Source: Propionibacterium australiense | Lineage (GTDB): Bacteria > Actinomycetota > Actinomycetes > Propionibacteriales > Propionibacteriaceae | Assembly: GCF_003666605.1 (NCBI RefSeq) | Contig: NZ_RCIV01000004.1 | Location: 96,474 to 160,473 of the forward strand | Length of the DNA stretch: 64,000 nucleotides | Direction of reading: 5' to 3' | In this document: positions 26,073 to 38,385 of the stretch, piece after piece | Layout: every line of letters starts with the position of its first letter | Numbering within the stretch: position 1 is the stretch's first letter | Made by a program: the position numbers and the translations under genes | Notes under the pieces: model-generated | Database searches by the model: none | What the model was told of the DNA's origin: nothing | What the model saw: the letters and a program-made list of their open reading frames with translations, nothing else

Positions 26073-27341
26073 ATGCGGCTGACCATCGACCGTCTGCCGG
26101 TCCTCATCGTCGGGGTCCTCTTCCTCGTCTGCCTCCCGGTGGCCGAATGGGTCGTCAGGCAGCCCTCCGCGGGTCAGCGGGGTCCCTTCGTGAATGTCTG
26201 GCAGGTCTACGATCACGACGCCGCCGTACGGCTGGTCGCCGCGATCGTGGTCGGTGCGCTCATCGCGCTCGTACTGCCCCTGGGCAGGGGTCTGACCCTG
26301 GCCGAGATCACCGAACGCACCCGCGAGCCCGTGGGGCTCCTCACGCCCCTGTGGGTCTGGCTGGGTCTGGCCATCATCGCGGCGAACGCGCTGTCCAAGG
26401 GCCGCTATCTCTTCTTCGCCACCGAGTACCTCATGACCTGGGCCCCGCACATGGTGGTCGTCGTCGCCGGGGCGGTCCTGCCGGTGCTGCCGATGCTCGC
26501 CGGCCTGATCGGCCGCCGGCATCCGGTCCTGGGTCTGGTCTTCCTCGCCGCCTCGGTCGTCTTCATGTTCGGTGCGGCCACGCGGGTCCTCTGTGGCGTC
26601 ATCGTGCTCTACCTGCTGGGGCGGGTGCTCGGGGGACGGCCGGTGCCGTGGTGGGGCTGGCTGGGCGGACTCGCCTTCGCGCTGTGCACCCTGCCCATTC
26701 CGCTCAACAACCGCGGGCAGGCGACGCACGGCCTCGTCCCGTACTGGGAGGCCACGACCGGGCTCGTCACCGACCCGGACTATCTGTCCTCGATCGGCAG
26801 TACCTTCGCCGAGAACATCGCCTTCATCGTTCCGCTGGTCATCTACTGCTCGAAGGTGCCGTGGATCACCCTGGAGCACCTGCTCGTCGAACTGAACCCC
26901 CTGCCCTCTGGGATGGCCGGGTGGCCGGAGATCGCCGACGAGATGCGCGTGCACACCTACATCCCGTTCTCGGCGGTGGGCGAGTGGGCCTCCCTGTGGG
27001 GCATCGCCGGTGTCATCGGTTCGGTCGTTTTCTTCGGTCTGCTCACCAGGTGCTGCCTGCTGTCGCTGGGGCGCAATACCAATGCCACGATGCCGGTCGC
27101 GCTGGCCGCTGGTATCGCACTGGGTGTCATCGCGGCGGTGCAGTTCTGCGAGTACAACACCCGCATGACGATGCGCATCCAGGACTTCCTGGTGGCACTG
27201 GCGGTTCTCGAACGCATCGCGCGACCATGGGTGGACGCGGCCCAGGCCAGACTGGCCGGGTCAGGCGCCGGGCCGGGTGGCGGTTCAGGGTTGCCGCCGC
27301 CCCAGGACAGCACTGTCGAGGCCCCGATTCCGATACGCTGA
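26073..27341 (+). CDS. Wzy-like polysaccharide polymerase (putative)
   Basis: A 422-residue membrane protein with about ten hydrophobic segments and one larger polar loop (about residues 225-300) toward the C-terminus, the topology of O-antigen/EPS polymerases. ATG 26073 follows the previous stop by 4 nt with a GGGTGAG-like site; the longer upstream frame overlaps the beta-helix gene and is rejected. Assignment depends on topology and neighbours (Wzx-, Wzz-like), not on a conserved motif. Confidence 0.7.
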   Translation: MRLTIDRLPVLIVGVLFLVCLPVAEWVVRQPSAGQRGPFVNVWQVYDHDAAVRLVAAIVVGALIALVLPLGRGLTLAEITERTREPVGLLTPLWVWLGLAIIAANALSKGRYLFFATEYLMTWAPHMVVVVAGAVLPVLPMLAGLIGRRHPVLGLVFLAASVVFMFGAATRVLCGVIVLYLLGRVLGGRPVPWWGWLGGLAFALCTLPIPLNNRGQATHGLVPYWEATTGLVTDPDYLSSIGSTFAENIAFIVPLVIYCSKVPWITLEHLLVELNPLPSGMAGWPEIADEMRVHTYIPFSAVGEWASLWGIAGVIGSVVFFGLLTRCCLLSLGRNTNATMPVALAAGIALGVIAAVQFCEYNTRMTMRIQDFLVALAVLERIARPWVDAAQARLAGSGAGPGGGSGLPPPQDSTVEAPIPIR

Positions 27342-27367
27342 GGAACACCTGAGAGGAGCGTCCCCGG

Positions 27368-28171
27368 ATGCCTGCTTCACGCCCCCTGACAATGGCGCGG
27401 GCCCTGGTCTGGCTGCTGCCGGCCTGCGGCACGAAGAACCGTCTGCTGACCCGCCTGGGTCACCGCGTCGCCCTGACCGCGTACGCCGCGCCGAATCTCG
27501 TGTGGGACGTCGACGAGTTCACCGTCGGTGACGACGCGATGGTGCTCGCCGGGAACACGATCCGCCATCTCAGTGCCGTCGAGATATCCGATGGCGCACT
27601 GCTGGCGAAGTTCAATCTCATCTCCGCCCATCCCACCTATCGGGCCCACTATCCCGAGCCGAACGGCCTCTTCCTCGAGTCCGGCGCCAAGGTGCTCAGT
27701 CGTCACCAGCTCGACTGCTCGGCTGCGGTGCGGGTGTGCTCCTTCGCCACAATCGCCGGTCACGGAACGAATGTCCTGACGCACAGCGTCGACCTCGCGC
27801 GTGACGCCCAGGCCGCTCACCCGGTGACCATCGGCGAGCGCAGTTTCATCGGCACCCGTTGCCTGCTGCTCGGCGGCGCCGAGCTGCCCCCGCGGTCGGT
27901 GCTGGCGGCAGGATCCACTCTGCTGCGGGCCCGGGGCGAGGAACAACGACCCGAGGGGCTGTACGCCGGCAATCCGGCGGCCTTCAAGAAGCGGGTCGAC
28001 GGCGCCTGGTTCCACCGGCGCCACCCGCACACGAACGACCTCTACGTGCCCAGTACCGGCCAGACGATCAAGGCGAAGGAGGAGCAGCCTGCGCAGGGGC
28101 CGCCCGTGCAGGGGGTGCGTCGCCTGCTCAGGCGTCTGCTGCCAGGAGCCCTGCGGCGGCGTCCAGGATGA
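27368..28171 (+). CDS. Hexapeptide-repeat acyltransferase
   Basis: A 267-residue protein with left-handed beta-helix features. There are V/I-rich hexads in the first half, a central ISAHPTYRAHYPEP region, then VTIGERSFIGTRCLLLGGAELPPRSVLAAGSTLL and a typical closing YAGNPAAFKKRVDG. Such enzymes O-acetylate exported sugars. The C-terminal 40 residues are basic and probably unstructured. A GAGGAG-type site precedes ATG 27368. Last gene of the plus-strand arm, overlapping the convergent hydrolase gene by 44 bp. Confidence 0.78.
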   Translation: MPASRPLTMARALVWLLPACGTKNRLLTRLGHRVALTAYAAPNLVWDVDEFTVGDDAMVLAGNTIRHLSAVEISDGALLAKFNLISAHPTYRAHYPEPNGLFLESGAKVLSRHQLDCSAAVRVCSFATIAGHGTNVLTHSVDLARDAQAAHPVTIGERSFIGTRCLLLGGAELPPRSVLAAGSTLLRARGEEQRPEGLYAGNPAAFKKRVDGAWFHRRHPHTNDLYVPSTGQTIKAKEEQPAQGPPVQGVRRLLRRLLPGALRRRPG

Positions 28172-29849
28172 TCCGGCGCGCCCTGGCCCGCGAGGCCTGG
28201 GCGAGCAGCGAGTGATCGAGGGCGTGCTCGTAGCTGTAGGTCACCGCCCGCCCCTGCCCGCTGAGCCGGGTGACTGCCTCGCCTCCACGTTCTGTGCGCC
28301 AGTGCGGGGCATCGTCCGTGCCGATGTGCAGCTGGACGGCCGTCGTCCGCGGGATCTGCCCGAGCAGGACCGCCGCGTCGTCGAGCACACCGATCCTGGC
28401 CAGGCACGTCCAGACCCGTCGGGGCATCATCCGCAGCAGGCGCTGCCGGATGGACTTCGCGGTTCTCTTGGCCCGCTGGTAGCCGGTCTGCCCTCCGGCG
28501 GCGTCCTCGGCGGTGAGTGGCCGGTCGACGTGCAGATGCCGCAGGTACTGCTTCAGCCAGGGGCCCTCGAGGACGTTGCGGTAGTGGTGCGCCCGCGGAT
28601 TCCAGCCCGTCGGGTTGAGGATGACCATGCGGTCGATCCGCGCGGACCTGGCGGCGCGACCGAACAGCCACATGCCGATGCACGCGCCGACGGCCATGAC
28701 CGGCACACCCGGCGTGCTCCGGGCCAGTGCACGAAGGGCACTGACGCAGTCCATGACGCCCTGGTCGTTGAACGGATTCGGCTCGCCGTCGGTGACGCCG
28801 GTGTACGCATCGCCCTGGTCGGTGCGCTCGCAGCGCAGACTGGCGGCTCCGACGGCGGCGAGTTCGCGTGCGCTCTGCGCCCACAGCCCGGTGCCCCCAT
28901 CGCGTGGCTCGCCGCCGATGCTGGTGAAGACGACGGCCAGCCGGGGCTCGCCGACCGGGCGGGTCAGGACACCGGGCAGGCCGTCGACGCTCACGAACTC
29001 CTCGCTGATCGCCACACCGTCGCGGATGGTGCGCACCGACCAGGTCGGGGAGAACTCGACGGCGCCGGCTGCCCCGCGCGGGACCATCGCGACGATCTGG
29101 TCAATGCGCGTCCACGGCACCCTGGCCAGATGCGGCGGGACGGCGTACAGGCGCTCGGCGAGCTCGCGGTCCTCCTCCCTGATCACATGCGTCCTGGGGC
29201 CCTGCCCGGCCGGGAGACGGAGCCGTCTCAGCTGCGCGGCCTGCTCGCTGGTCCAGCGCCGGCCCGGCGTCTCGACGACGCCGGGTTCAGGTGCGACCTG
29301 AACCGAGAGGCTGCGCAGCAGCTGCTGCTCGCGCAGCTGGTGACGCCCATCGATGGGTTCCCAGCTGATGAGCCGTTCCACGGCGCCGGTGCGGGCCGCG
29401 ATCGTGCAGCCCAGCCGCAGACCCAGCGTCGTCACCGGGCGCCCGGGCAGGAGCCGGGCGGCGTAGCGCTGCACGCGGGTCAGGTCGGCGCACCAGGCCT
29501 CGGCCGGGTCTGCCGCCTCATCGAGCTCGGGGGAGTCGCCGTCACCGCGCCAGGCGAAGCGCACGGCGACCAGCCCGGCGCGGGCGCACGCGATCGCCAG
29601 CGCCCGCAGGGTGCGGAACGTGGTGACGGACTCGCGGCCGACCGGGCCTGCGATGACGACGACCCCGGTCGCGGTTCCCGTACCCGGGGTGTGCACCCAG
29701 GCCGCCAGGCGGTCGTCGGCGTCGCCGATCCAGGTGGGGCACCCCTGCACCCCGGGCCGCGGAGGATCGGGCAGCGAGGTCTTGCGCTGGGTCTGGGGGC
29801 GAGCAGCCTCCTCGCCCTGGGCGACGTTCTCGGACACGGGCGATTCCAT
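28128..29849 (-). CDS. Two-domain alpha/beta hydrolase of the exosortase-A-associated type
   Basis: A 573-residue protein made of two alpha/beta-hydrolase-like units. In unit 1 (about 30-170) the nucleophile elbow reads GLRLG (143-147), with Arg where Ser is expected. In unit 2 (about 290-570) it reads GACIG (388-392), with Cys390 in that place. As I recall, the two hydrolases of exosortase-A polysaccharide loci have GLRLG-like and GLCDG-like elbows, so this may be a fusion of the two types. Location next to a Wzx/Wzy-type locus agrees. Catalytic activity is uncertain. Confidence 0.75.
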   Translation of the reverse strand: MESPVSENVAQGEEAARPQTQRKTSLPDPPRPGVQGCPTWIGDADDRLAAWVHTPGTGTATGVVVIAGPVGRESVTTFRTLRALAIACARAGLVAVRFAWRGDGDSPELDEAADPAEAWCADLTRVQRYAARLLPGRPVTTLGLRLGCTIAARTGAVERLISWEPIDGRHQLREQQLLRSLSVQVAPEPGVVETPGRRWTSEQAAQLRRLRLPAGQGPRTHVIREEDRELAERLYAVPPHLARVPWTRIDQIVAMVPRGAAGAVEFSPTWSVRTIRDGVAISEEFVSVDGLPGVLTRPVGEPRLAVVFTSIGGEPRDGGTGLWAQSARELAAVGAASLRCERTDQGDAYTGVTDGEPNPFNDQGVMDCVSALRALARSTPGVPVMAVGACIGMWLFGRAARSARIDRMVILNPTGWNPRAHHYRNVLEGPWLKQYLRHLHVDRPLTAEDAAGGQTGYQRAKRTAKSIRQRLLRMMPRRVWTCLARIGVLDDAAVLLGQIPRTTAVQLHIGTDDAPHWRTERGGEAVTRLSGQGRAVTYSYEHALDHSLLAQASRARARRIILDAAAGLLAADA

Positions 29850-30007
29850 TCATCGGCGTGGACACAGGGATGATGGGGCGGAGTTGACACGCGTGCCAGC
29901 ATTCGCGCATGACAAGTCACGATCCTACGCCATCCGGTGCGCCGAGCCGTTGCCCGCTGGTCTGGGAGTGCGGCACGATGGGGGCGTCCCCTATCCCAGG
30001 AGGTCCC

Positions 30008-30430
30008 ATGGGTGCAAGTGATTCCGCGCAGGAGGCCACCGGCCCGCGGCGCATGAGCTCGCTGTTCTCGCACGGCAGGAGAGCGGCGGCCAGGTCGGGC
30101 GAGCTGGCCGGCGAGTGCGCCAGGGTCGTGCGGGAGAAGGGCGGGGCGTTCGCTTCCTCCGCCGCCGCCAGGCTCGACAAGGGGCTCGACGCCGCAGTCG
30201 ACAACGGGGCAGCCGCCTTCAACCGGGCGCGCAGGCGCTCCGGCGAGGCCATCGACAGGATCGACGCCTGGTCGGTGAGGGTGGGGCGCAAGGCCACGCA
30301 CATCAGTGACCAGGTGGTCGATGCCTCGAGTGATCTGGGCGAGCGGATCTCCGAGCGGGCCGAACGCCTCGGCAGGCGTATCCAGGACGCCGTCGAGGAG
30401 ACCGGGCAGGGCGAAGACCGGGCAGGGTGA
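30008..30430 (+). CDS. Hypothetical charged helical protein
   Basis: A 140-residue protein, not recognised. It is almost entirely predicted amphipathic helix rich in Ala, Arg, Glu and Asp, with repeating heptad-like spacing (RLDKGLDAAVDNGAAAFNRAR; later ISERAERLGRRIQDAVEE) and no cysteines or membrane segment. This resembles apolipoprotein-like or YtxH-like proteins in composition only. ATG 30008 is chosen because AGGAGG (29998-30003) lies 4 nt upstream; a longer frame without such a site is ignored. It ends 50 bp before the thioesterase gene. Confidence 0.6.
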   Translation: MGASDSAQEATGPRRMSSLFSHGRRAAARSGELAGECARVVREKGGAFASSAAARLDKGLDAAVDNGAAAFNRARRRSGEAIDRIDAWSVRVGRKATHISDQVVDASSDLGERISERAERLGRRIQDAVEETGQGEDRAG

Positions 30431-30480
30431 ATCACAGCCCTGGGCCGACCCCGGTCCCCGTACCGTGGCAGAGTTGGACC

Positions 30481-31359
30481 ATGCCGGCAACAACAGCTGA
30501 ACTCGTCGACCTGCTGCGCCTGACCCAGGAACCCGACAGCGTCTTCATCGGACGCCACCCGCGGACGCTGATGCAGCGCACCTACGGCGGGCAGGTGCTC
30601 GCCCAGTCCCTCATGGCCGCCTACAGCACCGTTCCCGAGAGCAGGGTCGCGCACTCCCTGAACTCCTACTTCATCCGTCCCGGCCAGGCGGCCGGTGACA
30701 TCGAGTACGTCGTCGAGCCGCTGCGTGACGGGCGGACCTTCTCGGTGCGCCGCGTCACCGCGCTGCAGGACGGCCGGACGATCTTCACCGGTTCCTACTC
30801 CTTCCACGAGATGGAGGACGGGCTCGACCACTCCGATCCCATCGCTGCGCAGGTACCGCCCCCTGAGGAGTGCCCCGGTTTCCTCGACATCAGCGAGGAG
30901 CGCTACGGCGCCTCGCCGTTGTGGCACGAGTGGGACGCCCTCGACGTGCGGTTCGCCGGCGACTCCAGCAAGGGCGGCATCATCGAACCGGCCAATCACC
31001 CGGCCCACATGCGTGTCTGGGTCAAGACGACCGAGGCCCTGCCCGCCGACAAGAACGCCATCCACCAGGCCGTGCTGGCCTATCTGTCCGACCTGACCCT
31101 GCTGTCGGTGACGGTGATCCCGCATTCGGTCACCTACATGTCGCCGCACCTTCAGGTGGCCACGCTCGACCACATCATGCACTTCCACCGGGCCGTCCGT
31201 GCCGACGAGTGGCTGCTCTACGACATGCTCTCGCCCTCGGCCTCCAACAGCCTGGGTATCGCCACCGGGCGGCTCTTCCAGAACGGCAAGCTCGTCGCCT
31301 CCTGCTCCCAGGAGGGTCTCATCCGGGTGCTCGGGGCGGAACGCGAGATCCTCACCTGA
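30481..31359 (+). CDS. tesB: Acyl-CoA thioesterase II
   Basis: A 292-residue double-hotdog thioesterase. The start MPATTAELVDLLRLTQEP, the QRTYGGQVLAQSLMAA motif and the second hotdog (LLSVTVIPHSVTYMSPHLQ...SLDH-like TLDHIMHFHR) are typical of TesB, with the catalytic Asp in the second half (LAYLSDLTLL). It hydrolyses medium- and long-chain acyl-CoA. ATG 30481 matches the family start; an upstream GTG in frame is unlikely. A TACCGT hexamer at 30461-30466 may be the -10, giving a very short leader. Confidence 0.93.
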   Translation: MPATTAELVDLLRLTQEPDSVFIGRHPRTLMQRTYGGQVLAQSLMAAYSTVPESRVAHSLNSYFIRPGQAAGDIEYVVEPLRDGRTFSVRRVTALQDGRTIFTGSYSFHEMEDGLDHSDPIAAQVPPPEECPGFLDISEERYGASPLWHEWDALDVRFAGDSSKGGIIEPANHPAHMRVWVKTTEALPADKNAIHQAVLAYLSDLTLLSVTVIPHSVTYMSPHLQVATLDHIMHFHRAVRADEWLLYDMLSPSASNSLGIATGRLFQNGKLVASCSQEGLIRVLGAEREILT

Positions 31360-31392
31360 CCCGGACCGGACGCGCAACGGTCCTTGCGGGAA

Positions 31393-31438
31393 CGTGCTGA
31401 GGGGCCGCGATCCGATCGGATCGCGGCCCCTCAGCGTG
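31393..31438. terminator. Bidirectional terminator hairpin between tesB and the sigma factor gene
   Basis: Bases 31397-31415 and 31416-31434 form a perfect 38-bp palindrome (arms starting CTGAGGGGCCGCG), extendable by four more pairs including two G-T. It lies between two convergent genes, so it can stop transcription from both sides. No T-run follows. Confidence 0.75.
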
Positions 31439-31466
31439 CGTGGTCCGAGCCGGCGCCCGCCGCGGG

Positions 31467-32390
31467 TCAGACCGAGGCGGTCTGCCGCAGCTGGTTGAGA
31501 GCGGCGCGTTCGATCTGGCGCACGCGCTCGGCGGTGATGCCCCAGACGGCGCCGATGTCGGCCAGCTTCGCCTGGCGGCCGTCGAGCAGCCCGTACCGGC
31601 GGCGCATGACGTCGGCGGAACGCTCGTCCAGGTCCGAGAGCATGCCCTCGAGACGGGTGCGGTCCTCGGCGTCGAGCACGAGCTCGTCGGGGCCGGGCGC
31701 CGTCTCGCGAGCGATGAGGTCACCGAGCGAGGTGTCGCCGTCGTCCTCGACAGGGGCGTCGAGGCTGACGTGCTCGCGCGAGTAGCGGATGAGGTCGACG
31801 ACCTTCGACTCCTCGACACCGAGCTCTTCTGCGATCTCGGCCACCTCGGGCTCGCGCCCCAGATTGCGTTCCAGGTTGCGGCGCACCGCCAGGATCTGGT
31901 TGACCTGCTCCGCCACGTGCACGGGCAGTCGGACGATCCGGCCCTGCTGGGCGATGCCACGGCTGATGGCCTGACGGACCCACCAGGTGGCGTAGGTGCT
32001 GAACTTGAAGCCCTTCGCGTAGTCGAACTTCTCGACCGCGCGGATCAGGCCGGTGTTGCCCTCCTGCACGAGGTCGAGGAGCGGCATCTGAGAGCGTCCG
32101 TACTTGCGGGCCACGGAGACCACCAGGCGCAGGTTGGCGCGCACGAAGTGCTGCATGGCGCGCTCACCCTCCTCCGCGATGAGCTCCAGCTCCTCGCGGG
32201 TGGCATCGCTTGAGGTCTCGGCGTCCCCGCGCAGGATCGCCTGGGCGTACTGACCGGCTTCGATGAGTCGAGCGAGCTCGACCTCTTCGGCGGCATCGAG
32301 CAGCGGCGTCTTGGCGATCGACTCGAGGTAGAGACCCACCGAGTCCTTGCCGTCGATGCCGTCGTTGCTGCGTGCGCGAGTTTTCTCCAT
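31467..32390 (-). CDS. Group 2 sigma-70 factor (SigB/HrdD-like)
   Basis: A 307-residue primary-like sigma factor without the long N-terminal region 1.1. Region 1.2 is DSVGLYLESIAKTPLL. Region 2 is [58 protein letters not shown] (positions about 85-145), with the -10-recognition helix intact. Region 4 ends with a DNA-binding helix ITAERVRQIERAALNQLRQ. In actinobacteria a second sigma of this kind (SigB) controls stress or stationary-phase genes and is often near sigA, as here. A GGAAGGG site precedes ATG 32390. Confidence 0.9.
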   Translation of the reverse strand: MEKTRARSNDGIDGKDSVGLYLESIAKTPLLDAAEEVELARLIEAGQYAQAILRGDAETSSDATREELELIAEEGERAMQHFVRANLRLVVSVARKYGRSQMPLLDLVQEGNTGLIRAVEKFDYAKGFKFSTYATWWVRQAISRGIAQQGRIVRLPVHVAEQVNQILAVRRNLERNLGREPEVAEIAEELGVEESKVVDLIRYSREHVSLDAPVEDDGDTSLGDLIARETAPGPDELVLDAEDRTRLEGMLSDLDERSADVMRRRYGLLDGRQAKLADIGAVWGITAERVRQIERAALNQLRQTASV

Positions 32391-32768
32391 CGGTTCCCTT
32401 CCGTCGTCCCATAGTGTCCAACAACGCGGTGGGTGAAAACCATTCCAGTTGCCAGCGAAAAATTGAAAAGAGGCACAACCGCGGGTAAAGCTGCGACCAC
32501 GGTCTGATGCCCCAGGTACTGCGGCCCGACGCCGGTCCCAGGTGCTCCGGCCTTGTCAACCCAGCACGAGTCCGCGCCAGGACGGCGCCGTGGATCACAG
32601 TGATGGAACGATAAAGCATCTCGTGGGCTGGTGCCCGGCCGCTGCCATTTGTTGCCGGGTGTCACACTTGGGGGGTGGCGTCCTCTTGACGCACGCAGCC
32701 ATGAGTATGCCGTGAACCCGGGTTCGCACCGGGTTCGTCGAACGCTTCACTAGCTGGAAAGGTCCCCC
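32391..32768. promoter_or_regulatory. Divergent control region of the two sigma factor genes
   Basis: A 378-bp gene-free region carrying the promoters of the sigB-like gene (minus) and sigA (plus). A hairpin with 7-bp arms AACCCGG/CCGGGTT (32715-32721 and 32729-32735, 7-nt loop) lies in the probable sigA leader, 20 nt before the GGAAAGG ribosome site (32756-32762). It could shape sigA translation. No confident -35/-10 pair could be fixed by eye. Confidence 0.45.
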
Positions 32769-34211
<1,443 letters not shown>

Positions 34212-34287
34212 CCGCCGGCCACGATGCCCGGATCCGCCGCGGGGGGCTCGTGGTCCGGGACGCGAGGCCCCGTCGGCTCGGTCACTC

Positions 34288-34318
34288 ATGACACGGGATC
34301 AGCTCCGGAGGGTGTCAT
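34288..34318 (+). terminator. Weak inverted repeat after sigA
   Basis: ATGACAC (34288-34294) pairs with GTGTCAT (34312-34318) across a 17-nt loop, about 75 bp after the sigA stop and upstream of the end of the convergent DUF7455 gene. Possible terminator; the stem is short and no T-run follows. Confidence 0.35.
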
Positions 34319-34517
34319 CACCCCTTGTCAGCGGTCACCATCGGTCCGCCGCCAGCGGTGACGCCGCCCCCGGAGCATGACAGGACATCACGCCCACAGC
34401 GGCTGCCCCGGCCCCGGGCACCTGAAACCACACCTCTCAAGGAGGCGGGGAGCATCAGGCAGGGCGGATGGTCCTGGGACGGGTTCTCGTCCCGGTCGCG
34501 GGGGATCGGCGAGGCGG

Positions 34518-34715
34518 TCAGCCCAGGAGCGAGGTGTCGCCCTCGAGACGGACGGCGACCTCTTTGATCTTCTCGGCGTGCGCGCGGGCGTGGTGCGCGC
34601 AGAACAGAAGCGTGCCGCCGCTCGCAAGGCCCACCCTCAGATGGGCCTGGGCACCGCATCGGTCGCAGCGGTCGGCTGCGGTCAATTGGGTGTTCTCAAC
34701 AACAGGCGTGCTCAC
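34518..34715 (-). CDS. DUF7455-family small zinc-ribbon-like protein
   Basis: A 65-residue protein between sigA and parE. It has a CxxC pair (CDRCG, residues 19-22) and a later CxxH (CAHHARAH), a likely zinc knuckle, followed by a helical tail. Small proteins of this kind are conserved between the sigma factor and topoisomerase genes in many actinobacteria; function unknown. The GTG at 34715 is preceded by TACTGT 7 nt upstream and no ribosome site, so a leaderless message is likely and the longer frame to 34859 is rejected. Confidence 0.75.
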   Translation of the reverse strand: MSTPVVENTQLTAADRCDRCGAQAHLRVGLASGGTLLFCAHHARAHAEKIKEVAVRLEGDTSLLG

Positions 34716-34824
34716 GGTCACCACAGTACGCGCCGCGCACAACCGGCGGGCGGCTTGCGGCGAACCGGTGCTGCTGGCCTGCCGTTCACCGGGATTGTTG
34801 GTGCCCGCCGATAAAGTTTCGCTC
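34716..34824. promoter_or_regulatory. Divergent leaderless promoters for DUF7455 gene and parE
   Basis: On the plus strand TAAAGT (34812-34817) is followed after 7 nt by GTG 34825. On the minus strand TACTGT ends 7 nt before GTG 34715. Both are -10-like hexamers placed for transcription starting at or next to the start codon, with no ribosome sites. Confidence 0.5.
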
Positions 34825-36918
<2,094 letters not shown>

Positions 36919-36928
36919 GCCGGTGTCC

Positions 36929-36959
36929 GGCCACCGGGACACGGACCCGGCCGGTGGCC
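36929..36959 (+). terminator. Hairpin after parE overlapping the MFS promoter region
   Basis: GGCCACCGG (36929-36937) pairs perfectly with CCGGTGGCC (36951-36959) around a 13-nt loop, beginning 11 bp after the parE stop. It may stop parE transcription, but it also occupies the -35 zone of the next gene's leaderless promoter. Confidence 0.5.
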
Positions 36960-36966
36960 CGGCCCG

Positions 36967-36981
36967 TAGCCTGGGGCGGTG
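36967..36981 (+). promoter_or_regulatory. Leaderless-type promoter of the MFS gene
   Basis: TAGCCT (36967-36972) precedes GTG 36979 by 6 nt, the exact spacing for transcription from the first base of the start codon; no ribosome site is visible. Confidence 0.5.
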
Positions 36982-38385
36982 AGCTCAGCCAGCACGCCGG
37001 CCCCGGACGGGCCCGCCGCATCCCCAGCCGTCGTCGCACCGCCCAGGACCGCCTCGCGCGCCCGCGTGCTGGCCTGGGCCCTGTGGGACTGGGGCACCCA
37101 GCCGTGGAACACGGTCGTCACGACCTTCGTCTTCTCCGTCTACCTGGTCGGCCCCTCCTTCGGCTCGGCCAATCACACCGCCTACGTGCAGTCGGTCTGC
37201 ATGACGGTCGCCTCCGTCGCGATCGCCCTCATCGCGCCCGTGCTGGGCCAGAACACAGACCGCACCGGCCGGACGATGAGCACCCTGCGCGTCCTCACCT
37301 GGGCGGTGGCCCTCATCAACGCCGCCCTGTTCCTCATCGCCGACGAGCCCGCCTACCTGTGGGCGGGCTTCATCATGCTCGGCCTGGGCACGGTCGCCTC
37401 CGAGGTGGCCGGCTCGGTCTACAACGGCGTCATCGACCGCGTCTCGACGCCGCAGAACGTCGGCCGGGTCTCCGGCCTCGGCTGGGGCATGGGCTATCTC
37501 GGCGGCATCGTCGCGCTGCTCATCATCTACCTCGGCTTCATCGCGCCCGACGTCGGACTGTTCGGCGTCACCACCGAGCACGGCATGGCGGTGCGCACCG
37601 CCATGCTCCTGTGCGCGGTGTGGACACTCGTCTTCACCATCCCGACCTTCCTCGCGCTGAGGGACGACCCGGCGCCGCGCGGCGAGCGGCTCGGCGTGAT
37701 CGGCAGCTACCGGGCCCTGCTCGCCACCGTCGCGCGCCTGTGGCGCCAGGACCGCCACATCGTCTGGTTCCTGCTGGCCTCGGCCCTGTTCCGCGACGGG
37801 CTGACCGGCATCTTCACCTACGGCGGCGTGCTGGCCCGCAACACCTTCGGCTTCAGCGCCGGGCAGGTCGTGGTCTTCGGCGCGGCCGCGAACATCATCG
37901 CCGGCGTCGCCACGATCTGCTCCGGCCGCCTCGACGACCGGGTCGGGCCCAGGGCGGTCATCGTCGGTTCGCTCGTCATGCTCGTCACGCTGGCCACCGC
38001 GGTGTTCGTCCTGCACGCGAGGGGCAGCGGCGTCTTCTGGGTGCTCGGCCTGGCGCTGTGCGTCTTCGTCGGGCCGGCCCAGGCCGCCTCGCGCAGCTAT
38101 CTGGCGCGCATCATCCCGCCGGGCAGCAGCGGTGAGATCTTCGGTCTCTACGCGACGACCGGGCGGGTCGCCTCGCCGTTGGCCCCGCTCATGTTCGGCC
38201 TGTGCGTCGGTCTCGGCGCCCGCCTCACCGGGGCCGAGAACACGCAGTACTTCGGCATCATCGGCATCGCCGTCGTACTCGCCGCCGGTCTGCTGGTGCT
38301 GCTGGCCCTGGTGCCGCGGGTCGCGGCCGGCGCGGGACTGATCAGCCGGCCTGGGCCCGTCCCAGGCGCAGCACCTCGTACATGA
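36979..38385 (+). CDS. MFS transporter, UMF1/Atg22-like
   Basis: A 468-residue membrane protein with about twelve hydrophobic segments. The first segment (WALWDWGTQPWNTVVTTFVFSVYL, residues about 35-58) carries the DWG...PWNT signature of the Atg22/UMF1 major-facilitator group. A central polar loop (RDDPAPRGERLGVIGSYRALLATVARLWRQ) separates the halves, as usual. Atg22 proteins export amino acids from vacuoles; bacterial substrates are unknown. The gene end overlaps the convergent panE gene by 44 bp. Confidence 0.88.
   Translation: MSSASTPAPDGPAASPAVVAPPRTASRARVLAWALWDWGTQPWNTVVTTFVFSVYLVGPSFGSANHTAYVQSVCMTVASVAIALIAPVLGQNTDRTGRTMSTLRVLTWAVALINAALFLIADEPAYLWAGFIMLGLGTVASEVAGSVYNGVIDRVSTPQNVGRVSGLGWGMGYLGGIVALLIIYLGFIAPDVGLFGVTTEHGMAVRTAMLLCAVWTLVFTIPTFLALRDDPAPRGERLGVIGSYRALLATVARLWRQDRHIVWFLLASALFRDGLTGIFTYGGVLARNTFGFSAGQVVVFGAAANIIAGVATICSGRLDDRVGPRAVIVGSLVMLVTLATAVFVLHARGSGVFWVLGLALCVFVGPAQAASRSYLARIIPPGSSGEIFGLYATTGRVASPLAPLMFGLCVGLGARLTGAENTQYFGIIGIAVVLAAGLLVLLALVPRVAAGAGLISRPGPVPGAAPRT

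Noticed and set aside
32715..32735. Riboswitch in the sigA leader
   Set aside because: Only a simple 7-bp hairpin is visible; no known riboswitch core is recognised.
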